A stretch of 64,000 bases of DNA from Triticum aestivum (taxonomy: Eukaryota > Streptophyta > Magnoliopsida > Poales > Poaceae), in contig NC_057802.1 in NCBI RefSeq assembly GCF_018294505.1, positions 312,222,209-312,286,208 on the forward strand. Reading direction: 5' to 3'. The notes under the pieces were generated by a model, which was not told the origin of the DNA, ran no database searches, and saw only the letters and a list, made by a program, of their open reading frames with translations. The position numbers and the translations under genes are program-made. Below, one piece after another: positions 45,068 through 55,859 of this stretch (positions are counted from its first letter, which is position 1; each line of letters starts with the position of its first letter).

Positions 45068-45322
45068 ACTTTCCCCCTTCCTTTCCTCTTTGAACCACGT
45101 CCTAAATTCATGCTATACAACTTTCCCCCATTCCTTTCCTCTTTGAACCACGTCCTAGATTCATGCTATACAACTTTCCCCACTACTTTCCCCCCTTCCT
45201 TTCCTTTTTGAACCACGTCCTAGATTCATGCTATACAACTTTCCCCACTACTTTCCCCCATTCCTTTCCTCTTTGAACCACGTCCTAGATTCATGCTATA
45301 CAACTTTGCCCACTACTTTCCT
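45068..45322. repeat. Minisatellite, four units of 53-67 bp
   Basis: Each unit carries CTTTCCTCTTTGAACCACG and TCCTAGATTCATGCTATACAA; later units add CCCCACTACTTT. Likely within the presumed intron of the minus-strand gene. Confidence 0.85.
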
Positions 45323-45688
45323 GTTTGATCCAACACCTAGATTGGAGTGCAGAAGCGGAAAAAGCCCACATGCAGCTAGAGCAATGCATGTGGAATAAGT
45401 AAATTATACCTTAAGGTTCTTGGGGTGTAGTTCGGTGGGCAACCGGAGGCTGTTCGGCCCACACTATGTATGGCGGCGAGGAAGAAGGGGTTGGAGGCCC
45501 TCCAGCGCTGCCGCTGGGTGAAAGAGAACAGCTGCACCGGTAGTGGAATCCCTCCCTCGCCGACGGCGATAGCGTTAAGCCTCCTTCCATTCCCGGCGGA
45601 CGGATCCTGCCGGCTCTTTGACCAGCAGTGAGGGGAGAGAGAGAGAGAGGCCAACGAAGTCTTGTTTAGATCTGGAGAGGGTGAGAGA

Positions 45689-45803
45689 GTGTGAAGAGAG
45701 CAACTACAAGCGCTGAGGCTCCAGCGTGTATATATATAATGGAGAGAGAGCGTGAAGAGTGCAAACCCTGGAAAACAAGCGCCGAGGCTGCAGCGTATAT
45801 GTG
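45689..45803 (-). promoter_or_regulatory. Duplicated promoter segment of the minus-strand gene
   Basis: Two tandem copies of about 60 bp share GTGAAGAG, GCAA, CAAGCGC(T/C)GAGGCT and CAGCGT(G/A)TAT. The first ends in TATATATATAAT (minus-strand TATA), the second in a weaker TATATG. Confidence 0.45.
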
Positions 45804-45961
45804 ATGAGGTGATTATACGGTCACTACGAGATCGTATAGCTCCGTATCCATCCATTTTGACCAGTCAAAGAATCCTCCTGGCACCGCCCCAGATCACTTT
45901 CTCTCTCTGTCATGCGGGGCCCACTTGTCATTGGGTGGAAGAAAGAAGTCGAACAAAAACA

Positions 45962-46045
45962 AAATTATGCTCAAGTGTAGTTATCGAACCCGAGACCTCA
46001 AGTTTGATGAGCGAACAGGCTAACCAGCTACACCACCCTCCCGTT
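45962..46045 (-). repeat. tRNA-like segment (possible SINE remnant)
   Basis: On the minus strand, GGTGTAGCTGGTTAGC resembles an A box and GGGTTCGATAAC a B box, about 35 bases apart, as in pol III promoters. Acceptor and anticodon stems do not pair convincingly, so it is not a working tRNA gene. Confidence 0.35.
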
Positions 46046-46474
46046 ATGTTCAACGAAAGGAAAATAACCTTTCATACATTCCTGCATTCGTGTGACAAGC
46101 ATGCCGTGTTTTTTTTGCGTGGGAGTCATTGGGATTTAAATCATAATCGTGTCATGTGGCTTTGGTGGTAAGGTCTTTTGGGATTTAAAGTAGTGTTGGT
46201 AGTACAAAAATAATGCAGCCTTAGTCATCTTACCTCTCTCCACGTAGTACGTTGGGTCCCACCAGTCAGAGGGTGAAACAAACAAATTAATAAGAAAAAT
46301 TAAAAGTGCCAGCGGTGTATCTTACCTCACACATCTCGCTACTGCTCGTGAACACTGTCCAATTGATCCCTTTGTTCACTCACGTACTATTTTAAGTGAA
46401 TCCTTATTATAACATGCACACAATTTTTGGGCACTTGTATTCGACCTAAGTCAGTGTGCCACAGTATCTCGTAC
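46046..46474. other. Nothing recognised
   Basis: AT-rich sequence with a GGATTTAAA duplication (46131, 46180). No gene or complete repeat could be supported. Confidence 0.4.
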
Positions 46475-46760
46475 TACTCCCTCCGTCTAGGTGTAATAAG
46501 TCACGTTAGAAGGTGCAGCGGAACCAAGGTGCAAGCAGATTGGAGGAGAAGGAGAAACTTGACCGGTCCTTCCTCCAATCAAAGCCCTGATTTCTGTCTC
46601 TAAATGCAACAATTAATCCCAACAACTAAGAGAACTCGTTTTAGCTACCATGCAGGGCCACGTATTAACTCGCATGCAAGCCGACTTTGATTTCTTGACT
46701 GATCAACGTGTAGTTGCGCTCCATGCATTGGGTTTCCGGGGGAGATAAGAAGGCAGAGTA

Positions 46761-47260
46761 AGGAGTGTTTGGTTACATTGCTTAGGCTGGTCATAGTGGT
46801 GAGTAACTTGGACTAGTAACATGCATATGTTACTAGTCTATGTTACTACTACATTCGTCCTGGTTTATAGGTCCCCTTTGTAGTTTGTGCCAAATTTTGA
46901 CCAAAGATTTAACTAACAAAATGTTAATGCATGTCAACAAAAAATTATATTGTTGGATCCGTATTTAAACATAGTTTTCAATGATATAATTTTTTGTGAC
47001 ATGCATGAACATTTTGTTAGTTTAATCTATGGTCAAAATTTGACACGAAATACAATGGGGACCAATAAAGTAGGACAGAGGTAGTACGCGAAGTTTGCCG
47101 TCGGAAGCGAGCCGATCTGGCTCTCCTGAGCTAGCAAGGTTTTTCTAGCCCACCCAAGCTAGCTGACCCACAAAAGCTAACATATTTTAACAGTTCCAAA
47201 TGCCTAACCTTGCCCGGCTAGGCTATAAACTGTTCTTGCTAAGGATCCAAACACTCCCTA
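46761..47260. mobile_element. Probable MITE with GGAGTGTTTGG ends
   Basis: AGGAGTGTTTGG at the left mirrors CCAAACACTCCCT at the right. No clear target duplication. It lies inside the Stowaway-like element and itself contains the 46849-47084 MITE and a GGCTGGTCATAGTGG end of another. Confidence 0.5.
46849..47084. mobile_element. Stowaway-like MITE, 236 bp, same family as 25231-25464
   Basis: CTACATTCGTCCTGGTTTAT and its mirror (AATAAAGTAGGACAGAGGTAG) with TA on both sides (46847-46848, 47085-47086). Interior matches 25231-25464, including the ATGTTAATGCATGTCA word. Confidence 0.85.
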
Positions 47261-47385
47261 AGTAACAACACTCGCTAGCAACGAGGCCAGGAGGGGATTG
47301 AGATGCGAAGTTAATGGACGATGCCTAAACATTTTGGGAATATCTGATTTTCGTAAGATGACTTAACACCTAGACGGAGGGAGTA

Positions 47386-48286
47386 CTACTCCTCAGTCTA
47401 GCTTTGATGGAATATTCGTCACCTCTTCTCTTCTTGTACGTACTCCATTTGTATCTCACTTCCTGTGGCTTCCCACTCGCACGATATTCCTATTCTATGA
47501 ACATGTGTGTGCGTGTGCGTGTGTGTGTGTTTAACAACATGTGTGTGTTAGAGAGAGCGACACATCGACCTAATCCTACAGAGAGATGGTGTGTAGTGTA
47601 CGATTTAGCCGCGAGAGTCGGTGCATCCTCTCGTTTCCGGGCGTCTAGTCAGGACAGGTGGACAGCTGCCACGCCCGCTCCTGACCAGCCTGGCCCACCC
47701 AAAGCCCCTCCATCGCCCGCGCGCGCTTCCCGCCCGAAACGGTCAGCGCCGCTACAAAGAATCGGTGCCGCATTCATGCCCGAGCAGAGCGGACGCGACC
47801 TCTCACTAGCATCTGCGTTGAAGGGAGAAGCGGATTCAAGAGTGATGGTTGCTTCGTCCATCCAACTTACCGCTGGGCCTATGTGATTTGACGGCTCATT
47901 GGTCATTATTACTGAGGTGGTAGGACTGCTGGATATCCCACGCTTTCGGCGAAAGGAGGTACTACTAGATTACAATTTTCTCCATTCTTACAACGGAGGA
48001 GTGCGAGAGCAGTGAAAACACGCATGCTCAGTGATTACATGGCCCGCCTCACACTATCACCATATTTTCTTGACACCGTGCGACACCTAACTCTTTACAT
48101 AGTACTAGTATAGTACGTACTGTAATTTATCAGCGAGAGAAATTTGTACAATGCTATGAAGCTTCCAGCTTCTGTTTCATGTATCTTGCGTCCAAGGTTG
48201 CCCGTTGCAACATTTCATCAAATACAAAGGAGACTAACATGCATACTATTGCATCTCAATGATTGACAGATCATAGCCAATATGTA
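47386..48286. other. Unresolved repeat DNA with a (TG)n tract
   Basis: (GTGTGT)n tract at about 47508-47530. A GC-rich segment at 47670-47830 resembles 40325-40440 (CTGGCCCACCCA, CGCCCG, GAAACGGTCAGC). No supported gene. Confidence 0.4.
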
Positions 48287-48384
48287 CTCCCTCCGTTCCA
48301 AAATAAGTGTCTCAACTTTATGCAAACTTTAGTACAAAGTTGTACTACTACTAAACTTGACACTTATTTTGGAATAGAGACAGC
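48287..48384. mobile_element. Stowaway MITE, 98 bp, right end decayed
   Basis: CTCCCTCCGTTCCAAAATAAG mirrors ACTTATTTTGGAATAGAGACAG, with TA flanks at 48285-48286 and 48385-48386. Confidence 0.75.
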
Positions 48385-48460
48385 TAAAGAAAAAAACCAT
48401 CCATGCAGTCCCTAGCCCTTGAACCGTAAACCCTAACCAGGCTTTAATTTGCTGGCAACG

Positions 48461-48860
48461 TTGGAGCTTCCAAAGAAATGAAGTTTGCAACCCTTTGACC
48501 ATCGGATCATTTTGTGCAGTTTCACCAAAATTGAGATGAGCATCCCTGTGGCAAAAAAAATTAAAGAAGCGTGATTAGAATAAGATTACTGGCACTAGTT
48601 GATGAGACATAAACTCATCACAGATACGGTGGGGACCCCTGATTGGGACGTGCCGACAGTGGGTTTTCGTCGTCGGCGACGGCGACCGCATCTACACTAA
48701 GCATCCACCCCTTCCCCCGGCGGACGTGATCCACCGGGATGTTAGAGATGTGGCCACAATCGTTTTGTGCGAGAGAGTGTGAAGAGAGAAACCCCAACAA
48801 GCAACCGTGTAGGCTCGTCCTGCCTATATATATAGTGGAGCGGTTTCCTTTTCTCTCCAT
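48461..48860 (-). pseudogene. Second relic of the minus-strand module gene
   Basis: Minus strand: TATATATATA (48824-48834), then a GC-rich exon with HVRRGKGWMLSVDAVAVADD ending near 48618, a possible donor, and after TTTTTTGCCACAG (about 48545) an exon beginning DAHLNFGETAQNDPMVKG. The first exon aligns with that near 45590 (shared GTCCGCCGGG, AAGG, GCCGTCG). Only two exons remain. Product unknown. Confidence 0.4.
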
Positions 48861-49114
48861 ATGAACCTATTTATATTGCGTACGTGCCACTGAAAGAAAA
48901 ACTTTATTTATAAATGATGTGGCACCTACTACTCGTTCTCCTATAAACCTTGCGCTTGGCATCTCCAAAATATTAACCTTGCGATTGGCTCTTCGCCTCT
49001 TCGGGAAGTCGAGCAATAATGGTACTGCAGTATATATAGTTCTGGCTATATGAGACCGAATGAATTGTTGCACGTCCACCACGTGGGCGAGGGTCGAGGG
49101 GCGAGGGATAGTGC

Positions 49115-49313
49115 GTACTATTACATCCATTTCAATATGGACTACATACGGAGCAAAATGAGTGAATCTACACTCTAAAATGCGTCTATATACATCAGTG
49201 TTTGGAGTATGTACTAGTAGTTCATATTGAAATCTACTAAAGGACATATATTCCAAACAATATGATAATCTCTCTAACCAAGGTAGGGACGAGGAGTAAA
49301 CGGAGGGAGTAAT
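49115..49313. mobile_element. Degenerate Stowaway element
   Basis: TTTCAATATGGACTACATAC and GTTCATATTGAAATCTACTA form an imperfect inverted pair around AAATGCGTCTATATACATC, a familiar Triticeae Stowaway core. The right terminus ACGGAGGGAGTA is displaced by about 40 bp of unrelated sequence. Confidence 0.5.
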
Positions 49314-49327
49314 AAAATTTTCTCCTC

Positions 49328-49465
49328 GTCCTGCGAGCCACCGCGCGCGTGGGCGAGGGAGCGGGCGTAAGGCGTACTAGTAAGCAAGCTTCACCACATC
49401 CTGCGAGCCACCGCGCCCGTGGGCGGGGGAGACGGCGTACTAAGCAAGCTTCTCCTTGTTCTACG
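49328..49465. repeat. Tandem duplication of ~70 bp
   Basis: Two copies of TCCTGCGAGCCACCGCGC, GTGGGCG, GGCGTACTA and AAGCAAGCTTC. Confidence 0.75.
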
Positions 49466-49899
49466 AGTTGACAGGACACATCAAAAGTACTCCAGTGTAT
49501 AGAGCCTTGCCTCTAAGGTAGGCCCCACATGGTTTGCCTCTTTTTTAACATAATGTGTCAAGTCGCAATTTGTTTGTTCACCCGTGGTAGACAATCCTCC
49601 ATCAAGTGGACAACCAGTACACGTGTCAAATTACCACGTGGGCTGCCTTTTCATACAGAAATGAGCTCCACCGTGTACCCGCGCGGGTGTGGTTGGGAAA
49701 GAGATGGGAGTACGTGCGCCGTGCATGCACCTCTTCTCTTCATGCACGTCCCCCACCTACGTGGGTGCGTGTGAGAGAGATACAAACCTAGACAGATGGC
49801 GTGTGCGTTCGTGAGTGTTTTTTGTTTGGGGGTGTGATTTCGTGAATGTATCTGTGGAAATATGTGTTGATGACATCTCAAACAATTTTTTCACACATG
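49466..49899. other. Nothing recognised
   Basis: Ordinary-composition DNA with short frames on both strands and no repeat or gene I can support. Confidence 0.4.
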
Positions 49900-51130
49900 C
49901 AATGTGTGTGAAATAGTGGCCTATCTATATCATATATAGAGGGGGCGATCCACAAGAAGAGAGGGAGGGGTCATACATATCGATAGAGTCCAAGAGAGGA
50001 TCAAGTGGGTGGGTGTGAGATCGATGAAGAAAGCCATCGAAATTGTGTGTGTGCAAGTCAAAGATATAGGGCGACCGACCTACCGGAACGTCAGAGGGCA
50101 CAGGGCAAGTTGGTGTGTGGCAGGGAGACATGACTAGAGTACTCGATGTATCAGTGTGTGTGTGGGGGGGTGGGGGGGTGGGGGAGGCAGAGGCCTAACT
50201 AGAGAGGTAGAACGACTCGTATATGTGTTGAGAAGGAGAGACCCAGCTATGTCTTGAGGGATATCGGTCGACATCCATACATAACTGAAGGACGGGAAAT
50301 AGGTTGGGACAGAGAGAGAGAGGGAGGGAGAGGGGTAGAGTACTGGATGGGTGATGGAGTTGCTTCTCGAAGATGGTGGGAGAGGCCTACTAGACAGACT
50401 GAGGGTAGAACTGCGTGATAGATCTGTCCCAAACTGAGGGTTCCCCTTCATCAATAAGAGTGGGGATGTGTTTCTGTGTGTGCCTGTGCGTGATAGATCT
50501 GTCGGGATGCATGCATGGATGATGAAGGGGAACCATGTGTTTGGTAAGCAAACCTAACTAGATCGGTAGATCAATTGTTGTTTGTCGGAGGAAGGGAGAG
50601 ATATAACTAATGAGGTAGATCGATCGATGCGTGGGCAAAAACGAGTTATAAGGACCTAGCTAGCTATATGTATAGCGGGTGATCGGTCGGTGTACATCCA
50701 TTTGTTAGAGGCAAATAAGGCCCAACGAGACGGATAGACAGAGAGAATGGAGCTAGGAGGTGGTGCGAGAGGCCGAGTTACTAGCTAGATAGGGGGAGGA
50801 GTGTGCGGTTGTGAGATCGATGAGGGGCGAGAGTTTACACGTGTGTGGGACCGTATGAGAGACACGAGGCATGGACACAGAAAGGAGGAGATGGAAGGTG
50901 CATGTGTATCTTGTAGGCAGACATCGCTGGAGAGGTTTATCGATTGGTGTGTGTCAGAAAGAAGTTGTGGTGACTGTGGGAGACCGACCTAAAGAAAAAA
51001 ATTAATGTGCGCGATGGATAGAATGTTGACGGAGGGGGAGGGCGAGGAGGGCGTGCTCATGCACGAGAGAAAGTTAGTGCTAGCTACAAAGGTTAGAGGA
51101 TTGTGTGGGTGTAAGAGACTAACAAAGATC
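49900..51130. repeat. Purine-rich, microsatellite-bearing segment
   Basis: Plus strand dominated by A and G (GAGAGAGGGAGGG-type runs) with (GTGTGT)n and a G-rich tract near 50155-50185. It mirrors the pyrimidine-rich 18541-19440. Low-complexity frames are not called. Confidence 0.55.
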
Positions 51131-52387
51131 ACAATTCGATATGAAAGTGGATTCATATATTTGAATAGGAGATCGTAGTGTTATAAACATATGCCTGCAT
51201 GAATATAGCGGTGATACGCGTGCTGTGGTTTTGCACATGTTATACCATAATGTGATAATGCATGGCGTTTGCAAGTCACAGCTAAATGTCGAACAATCTA
51301 AACCATACTATACATCGAACAATCTCACATATTATTTGAATTTGTGGTAATGTGTGGTGTTTGCAACTCACATCTAAATACTTGTAGGCGTAGGGGGAGG
51401 GGCACCATACATTATGTGATAAACACATAATACATACGAGACATGGTTTAGATTATGAAGATCTAGCTAGAGCTTGAAATGTACTGTGATTTGAAATCAA
51501 CATAAAGTGGATTCAAAAAATCGAGTTCGAGTTCATATAGTACACATAGTTCATATCAAACTCGAGAGTAATCATGTGGTGTGCTGTGAAGATAATACAC
51601 AAATGATGGTTTAACTTGACAATAATGATGATTGTAGATCTTATTAAAATAGAGAAACGAATTCAAATGGTTTGAATTCAAAACAATCATTATTGTAGAT
51701 CTTATTCAAATAGAGAAACGAATTCAAATTTAGTTCATATTGAAGCGGTAGTATATACGTTTGGAATTCACTAAAACATTCATTTGAGTAGCAGGTTGCA
51801 TGCATTATACACGTAGCGAAATATTTTAATTGAACATAACATGAATTCAAAGTTTTGAATGACATTTTTAGTGCGAATTGATTTGGTACAGTACATGGGA
51901 CTAGACTCTCTTGTGTACAATACATGTTAGGCTTGTCCGGAAATTTCAACCCGCGCCTTGTTACCCCGAAATATTTAAGATATATCTTTGTTTTGTTGTG
52001 CTCCGACAACTCCCTCCATCTCAACCCACGCCTTGCTATTCCAAAATTACAATGCGCACGAAAACTCCCACCTCCTGTGAAATCCTGACACGTGAAATGC
52101 ATGTGATACCCCTGAACCAAAAGAACCGCGTAGCTCAAATCGGTGGGGGTACTTTCATAACTTACCCCACATTTCGGACAAGCGCGTCCCTAAGCCATGG
52201 TTCCCCACTCCCATCCCATCCGCCCACCATTCGTACACCGAGGCCGCGAAAACCCACGAAGCCCCACACCCTCCTCCATCCGCCACCGGAGCCTCTTCCC
52301 CGACGATGTCGTCCACAGCAACACCTTGACGTCCCTCACCCACCGTACCGGATGAGGATCCGTTGTCGATCTCGTCGTCCCGCCGGT
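51131..52387. other. AT-rich segment then a GC-rich stretch cut by an LTR
   Basis: 51622-51740 is a two-unit tandem repeat (GTAGATCTTATT, AAATAGAGAAACGAATTC). Around 52190-52387 the sequence becomes C-rich and gene-like, but frames on neither strand give a known product. The LTR insertion at 52388 interrupts it. Any gene there is unproven. Confidence 0.35.
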
Positions 52388-53942
52388 TGCTACCTCTTGA
52401 GCACTGCGTTGGTTTTCCCTTGAAGAGGAAAGGGTGATGCAGTAAAGCAGCGTAAGTATTTCCCTCAGTTTTTGAGAACCAAGGTATCAATCCAGTAGGA
52501 GGCCACGCACGAGTCCCTCGCACCTACACAAACAAATAAATCCTCGCAACCAACACGATAAGGGGTTGTCAATCCCTACACGGTCACTTACGAGAGTGAG
52601 ATCTGATAGATATGATAAGATAATATTTTTGGTATTTTTATGATAAAGATGCAAAGTAAAATAAAAGACAATGAAAATAACTAAGTGTTGGAAGATTAAT
52701 ATGATGGAAAATAGACCCGGGGGCCATAGGTTTCACTAGTGGCTTCTCTCAAGAGCATAAGTATTTATGGTGGGTGAACAAATTACTATTGAGCAATTGA
52801 CAAAATTGAGCATAGTTATGAGAATATCTAGGTATGATCATGTATATAGGCATCACGTCCGAGACAAGTAGACCGACTCCTGCCTGCATCTACTACTATT
52901 ACTCCACACATCGACCGCTATCCAGCATGCATCTAGAGTATTAAGTTCATAAGAACAGAGTAACGCTTTAAGTAAGATGACATGATGTAGAGGGATAAAC
53001 TCATGCAATATGATATAAACCCCATCTTGTTATCCTCGATGGCAACAATACAATACGTTCCTTGCTGCCCCTACTGTCACTGGGAAAGGACACCGCAAGA
53101 TTGAACCCAAAGCTAAGCACTTCTCCCATTGCAAGAAAGATCAATCTAGTAGGCCAAACCAAACTGATAATTCGAAGAGACTTGCAAAGATAACCAATCA
53201 TACATAAAAGAATTCAGAGAAGATTCAAATATTGTTCATAGATAATCTTGATCATACACCCACAATTCATCGGTCTCAACAAACACACCGCAAAAGAAGG
53301 TTACATCGAATAGATCTCTACGAGAGAGGGGGAGAACATTGTATTGAGATCCAAAAAGAGAGAAGAAGCCATCTAGCTAATAACTATGGACCCGAAGGTC
53401 TGAGGTAAACTACTCACACATCATCAGAGAGGCTATGGTGTTGATGTAGAAGCCCTCCGTGATCCATGCCCCCTCCAGCGGAGCTCCGGAACAGGCCCCA
53501 AGATGGGATCTCACGGGTACAGAAGGTTGCGGCGGTGGAATTAGGTTTTTGGCTCCGTATCTGGTAGTTTGGGGGTACGTAGGTATATATAGGAGGAAGG
53601 AGTACGTCCGTGGAGCAACAGGGGGCCCACGAGGGTGGAGGGCGCGCCCCCTACCTCGTGCCCTCCTGGTTGATGTCTTGACGTAGGGTCCAAGTCCTCT
53701 GGATCACGTTCGTTCCGAAAATCACGTTCCCGAAGGTTTCATTCCGTTTGGACTCCATTTGATATTCTTTTTCTGCGAAACTCTGAAATAGGCAAAAAAC
53801 AACAATTCTGGGTTGGGCCTCCGGTTAATAGGTTAGTCCCAAAAATAATATAAAAGTGTATAATAAAGCCCAATAATGTCCAAAACAGACAATAATATAG
53901 CATGGAGCAATCAAAAATTATAGATACGCAGGAGACGTATCA
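52388..53942 (-). repeat. Gypsy LTR in reverse orientation (Sabrina/WHAM-like)
   Basis: On the minus strand it starts TGATACGTCTCC (53942 downward) and ends GAGGTAGCA (52388). It is 1555 bp, with TATATATA near 53585 on the minus strand and a GC-rich leader after it. It is followed at 53943 by internal sequence, so it is the 3' LTR of a minus-strand element. The family name is recalled, not searched. Confidence 0.75.
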
Positions 53943-54262
53943 AGCATCCCCAAGCTTAATTCCTGCTCGTCCTCGACTAGGTAAATGATAAAAACAGAAT
54001 TTATGATGTGGAATGCTACTGGGCATAATTTCAATGTAATTCTTCTTAATTGTGGTATGAATATTCAGATCCGAAAGATTCAAGATAAAAGTTCAATATT
54101 GACATAAAAATAATAATACTTCAAGCATACTAACTAAGCAATTATGTCTTCTCAAAATAACAAGGCCAAAGAAAGTTCATCCCTACAAAATCATATAGTT
54201 CAGTCATGCTCCATTTTTGTCACACAAGAATGCTCTCATCATGCACAACCCCGTTGACAAGC
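53943..54262 (-). repeat. 3' internal remnant of the reverse Gypsy element
   Basis: Begins with the minus-strand polypurine tract (CAAGCTTGGGGATGCT region) adjoining the LTR. The rest is the non-coding tail usual for this family. It is interrupted at 54263 by another LTR. Confidence 0.6.
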
Positions 54263-54530
54263 TGATGTCTACTACCCAACCTTATTCTTGTAGACGTTGT
54301 TGGGCCTCCAAGTGCAGAGGTTTGTAGGACAGTAGCAAATTTCCCTCAAGTGGATGACCTAAGGTTTATCAATCCGTGGGAGGCGTAGGATGAAGATGGT
54401 CTCTCTCAAGAACCCCTGCAACCAAATAACAAAGAGTCTCTTGTGTCCCCAACACACCCAATACAATGGTAAATTGTATAGGTGCACTAGTTCGGCGAAG
54501 AGATGGTGATACAAGTGCAATATGGATGGT
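54263..54530 (-). repeat. Fragment of a second reverse-oriented LTR
   Basis: Starts TGATGTCTACTACCCAACCT and continues with text I recognise from a common Triticeae LTR (GGGCCTCCAAGTGCAGAGG, GGTGCACTAGTTCGGCGAAG). It is cut at 54530 by Gypsy copy 2. The rest should lie beyond the window. Confidence 0.6.
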
Positions 54531-55065
54531 TGTAACACCCCGCATGTAACTTGCCATATTTGTAACTCCGACTCTTGCCATTTCCGGCTATGTGTTATGT
54601 TTTTCCCTCCGTTGTCGGGTTTTGTCTTTCGTCTTGTATTTTGTCTTGTCATGCATTTTCATATCATGTCATCATGTGCATTGCATTTGCATTCGTGTTC
54701 GTCTCATGCATCCGAGCATTTTCCCCGTTGTCCGTTTTCCAATCCGGCGCTCCTATCTCCTCCGGTGCACCCCTCTTGTTTTCTTTCGTGTGCGTGTGTC
54801 AAACTTTCTCGGAATGTACCGAGGCTTGTCTAGTGGTCTTCTTATACCACCCAGAGACTACCGGTCAAGTTTCGTTCCATTCGGAGGTCGTTTGGTACTC
54901 CAAGGGTTAACCGGGCATCCGCAAAGTCCATTTAAGTGTCCAGCAAAAAACCCCTCCAAAACCAGCCCAAAACCCACCAAACTCTCTTCCATGCTCTAGT
55001 TCATTCGATCACGATCGTGTGGGAGAAAACCGCACCTCATTTGGAGTCTCCTAGCTCCCTCTACC

Positions 55066-55073
55066 TATAAAAC
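55066..55073 (+). promoter_or_regulatory. TATA box of the Gypsy LTR
   Basis: TATAAAAC followed 25-35 bp later by CCCCCGAAAAACG, a plausible start region. The matching part of copy 1's 3' LTR is deleted. Confidence 0.6.
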
Positions 55074-55268
55074 TCCATCTCCCCCGAAAAACGAAATCAC
55101 AGACGAACCCTAACCCTCTCCCTCCGCGCCGCGCCGGACGCGTCCGCGTCGGCCGGACAACGTCCGCCGTGCCGCCCAGCCAACCGGAGCGCGCCACGTC
55201 ACCCTCTCTCTCTTTCCTCCACCGCGCGGCCCGCCGGAGCCCGTCCCCGGCCCCCGCGGCCCGAACTC

Positions 55269-55859
55269 NNNNNNNNNNNNNNNNNNNNNNNNNNNNNNNN
55301 NNNNNNNNNNNNNNNNNNNNNNNNNNNNNNNNNNNNNNNNNNNNNNNNNNNNNNNNNNNNNNNNNNNNNNNNNNNNNNNNNNNNNNNNNNNNNNNNNNNN
55401 NNNNNNNNNNNNNNNNNNNNNNNNNNNNNNNNNNNNNNNNNNNNNNNNNNNNNNNNNNNNNNNNNNNNNNNNNNNNNNNNNNNNNNNNNNNNNNNNNNNN
55501 NNNNNNNNNNNNNNNNNNNNNNNNNNNNNNNNNNNNNNNNNNNNNNNNNNNNNNNNNNNNNNNNNNNNNNNNNNNNNNNNNNNNNNNNNNNNNNNNNNNN
55601 NNNNNNNNNNNNNNNNNNNNNNNNNNNNNNNNNNNNNNNNNNNNNNNNNNNNNNNNNNNNNNNNNNNNNNNNNNNNNNNNNNNNNNNNNNNNNNNNNNNN
55701 NNNNNNNNNNNNNNNNNNNNNNNNNNNNNNNNNNNNNNNNNNNNNNNNNNNNNNNNNNNNNNNNNNNNNNNNNNNNNNNNNNNNNNNNNNNNNNNNNNNN
55801 NNNNNNNNNNNNNNNNNNNNNNNNNNNNNNNNNNNNNNNNNNNNNNNNNNNNNNNNNNN
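55269..55859. other. Assembly gap (591 N)
   Basis: Run of N at the same relative position in the LTR as the gap at 15729-16387. Frames crossing it are artefacts. Confidence 1.

Larger units (their letters stand above)
42560..45735 (-). pseudogene. Degenerate minus-strand gene with repeated exon-like modules
   Basis: A TATA (45727-45737, minus strand) precedes a GC-rich first exon ending at a donor (AAG then GTATAA) near 45408. Further along the minus strand, short modules recur near 44040, 43860, 43435, 42730 and 42590. They encode variants of LDFSGTAQE (for example IYFSGTTQED, VDFGGTAQK), several preceded by an acceptor-like GCAAACAG. The module near 43465-43300 has the longest open frame. 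I do not recognise the protein. A paralogous relic lies at 48461-48860. The gene is broken by a Tourist MITE, a minisatellite and a hairpin, so it is not functional. Exon assignments are tentative. Confidence 0.35.
46477..47383. mobile_element. Long Stowaway-like element, 907 bp, with nested MITEs
   Basis: Ends CTCCCTCCGTCTAGGTGT and ACACCTAGACGGAGGGAG are inverted and flanked by TA (46475-46476, 47384-47385). Most of the length comes from insertions within it, listed separately. The only terminal similarity is about 30 bp per side. Confidence 0.75.

Noticed and set aside
45962..46045. Functional tRNA gene
   Set aside because: A and B boxes are present but acceptor and anticodon arms do not pair.
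46185..46195. Right end of the CACTA-like element (GTAGTG)
   Set aside because: Not preceded by an oligo-T and complement of the left terminus, and no CAT flank.
52155..52523. Gene interrupted by the LTR at 52388
   Set aside because: C-rich composition is suggestive but neither strand shows a recognisable product and the frame runs into the LTR.
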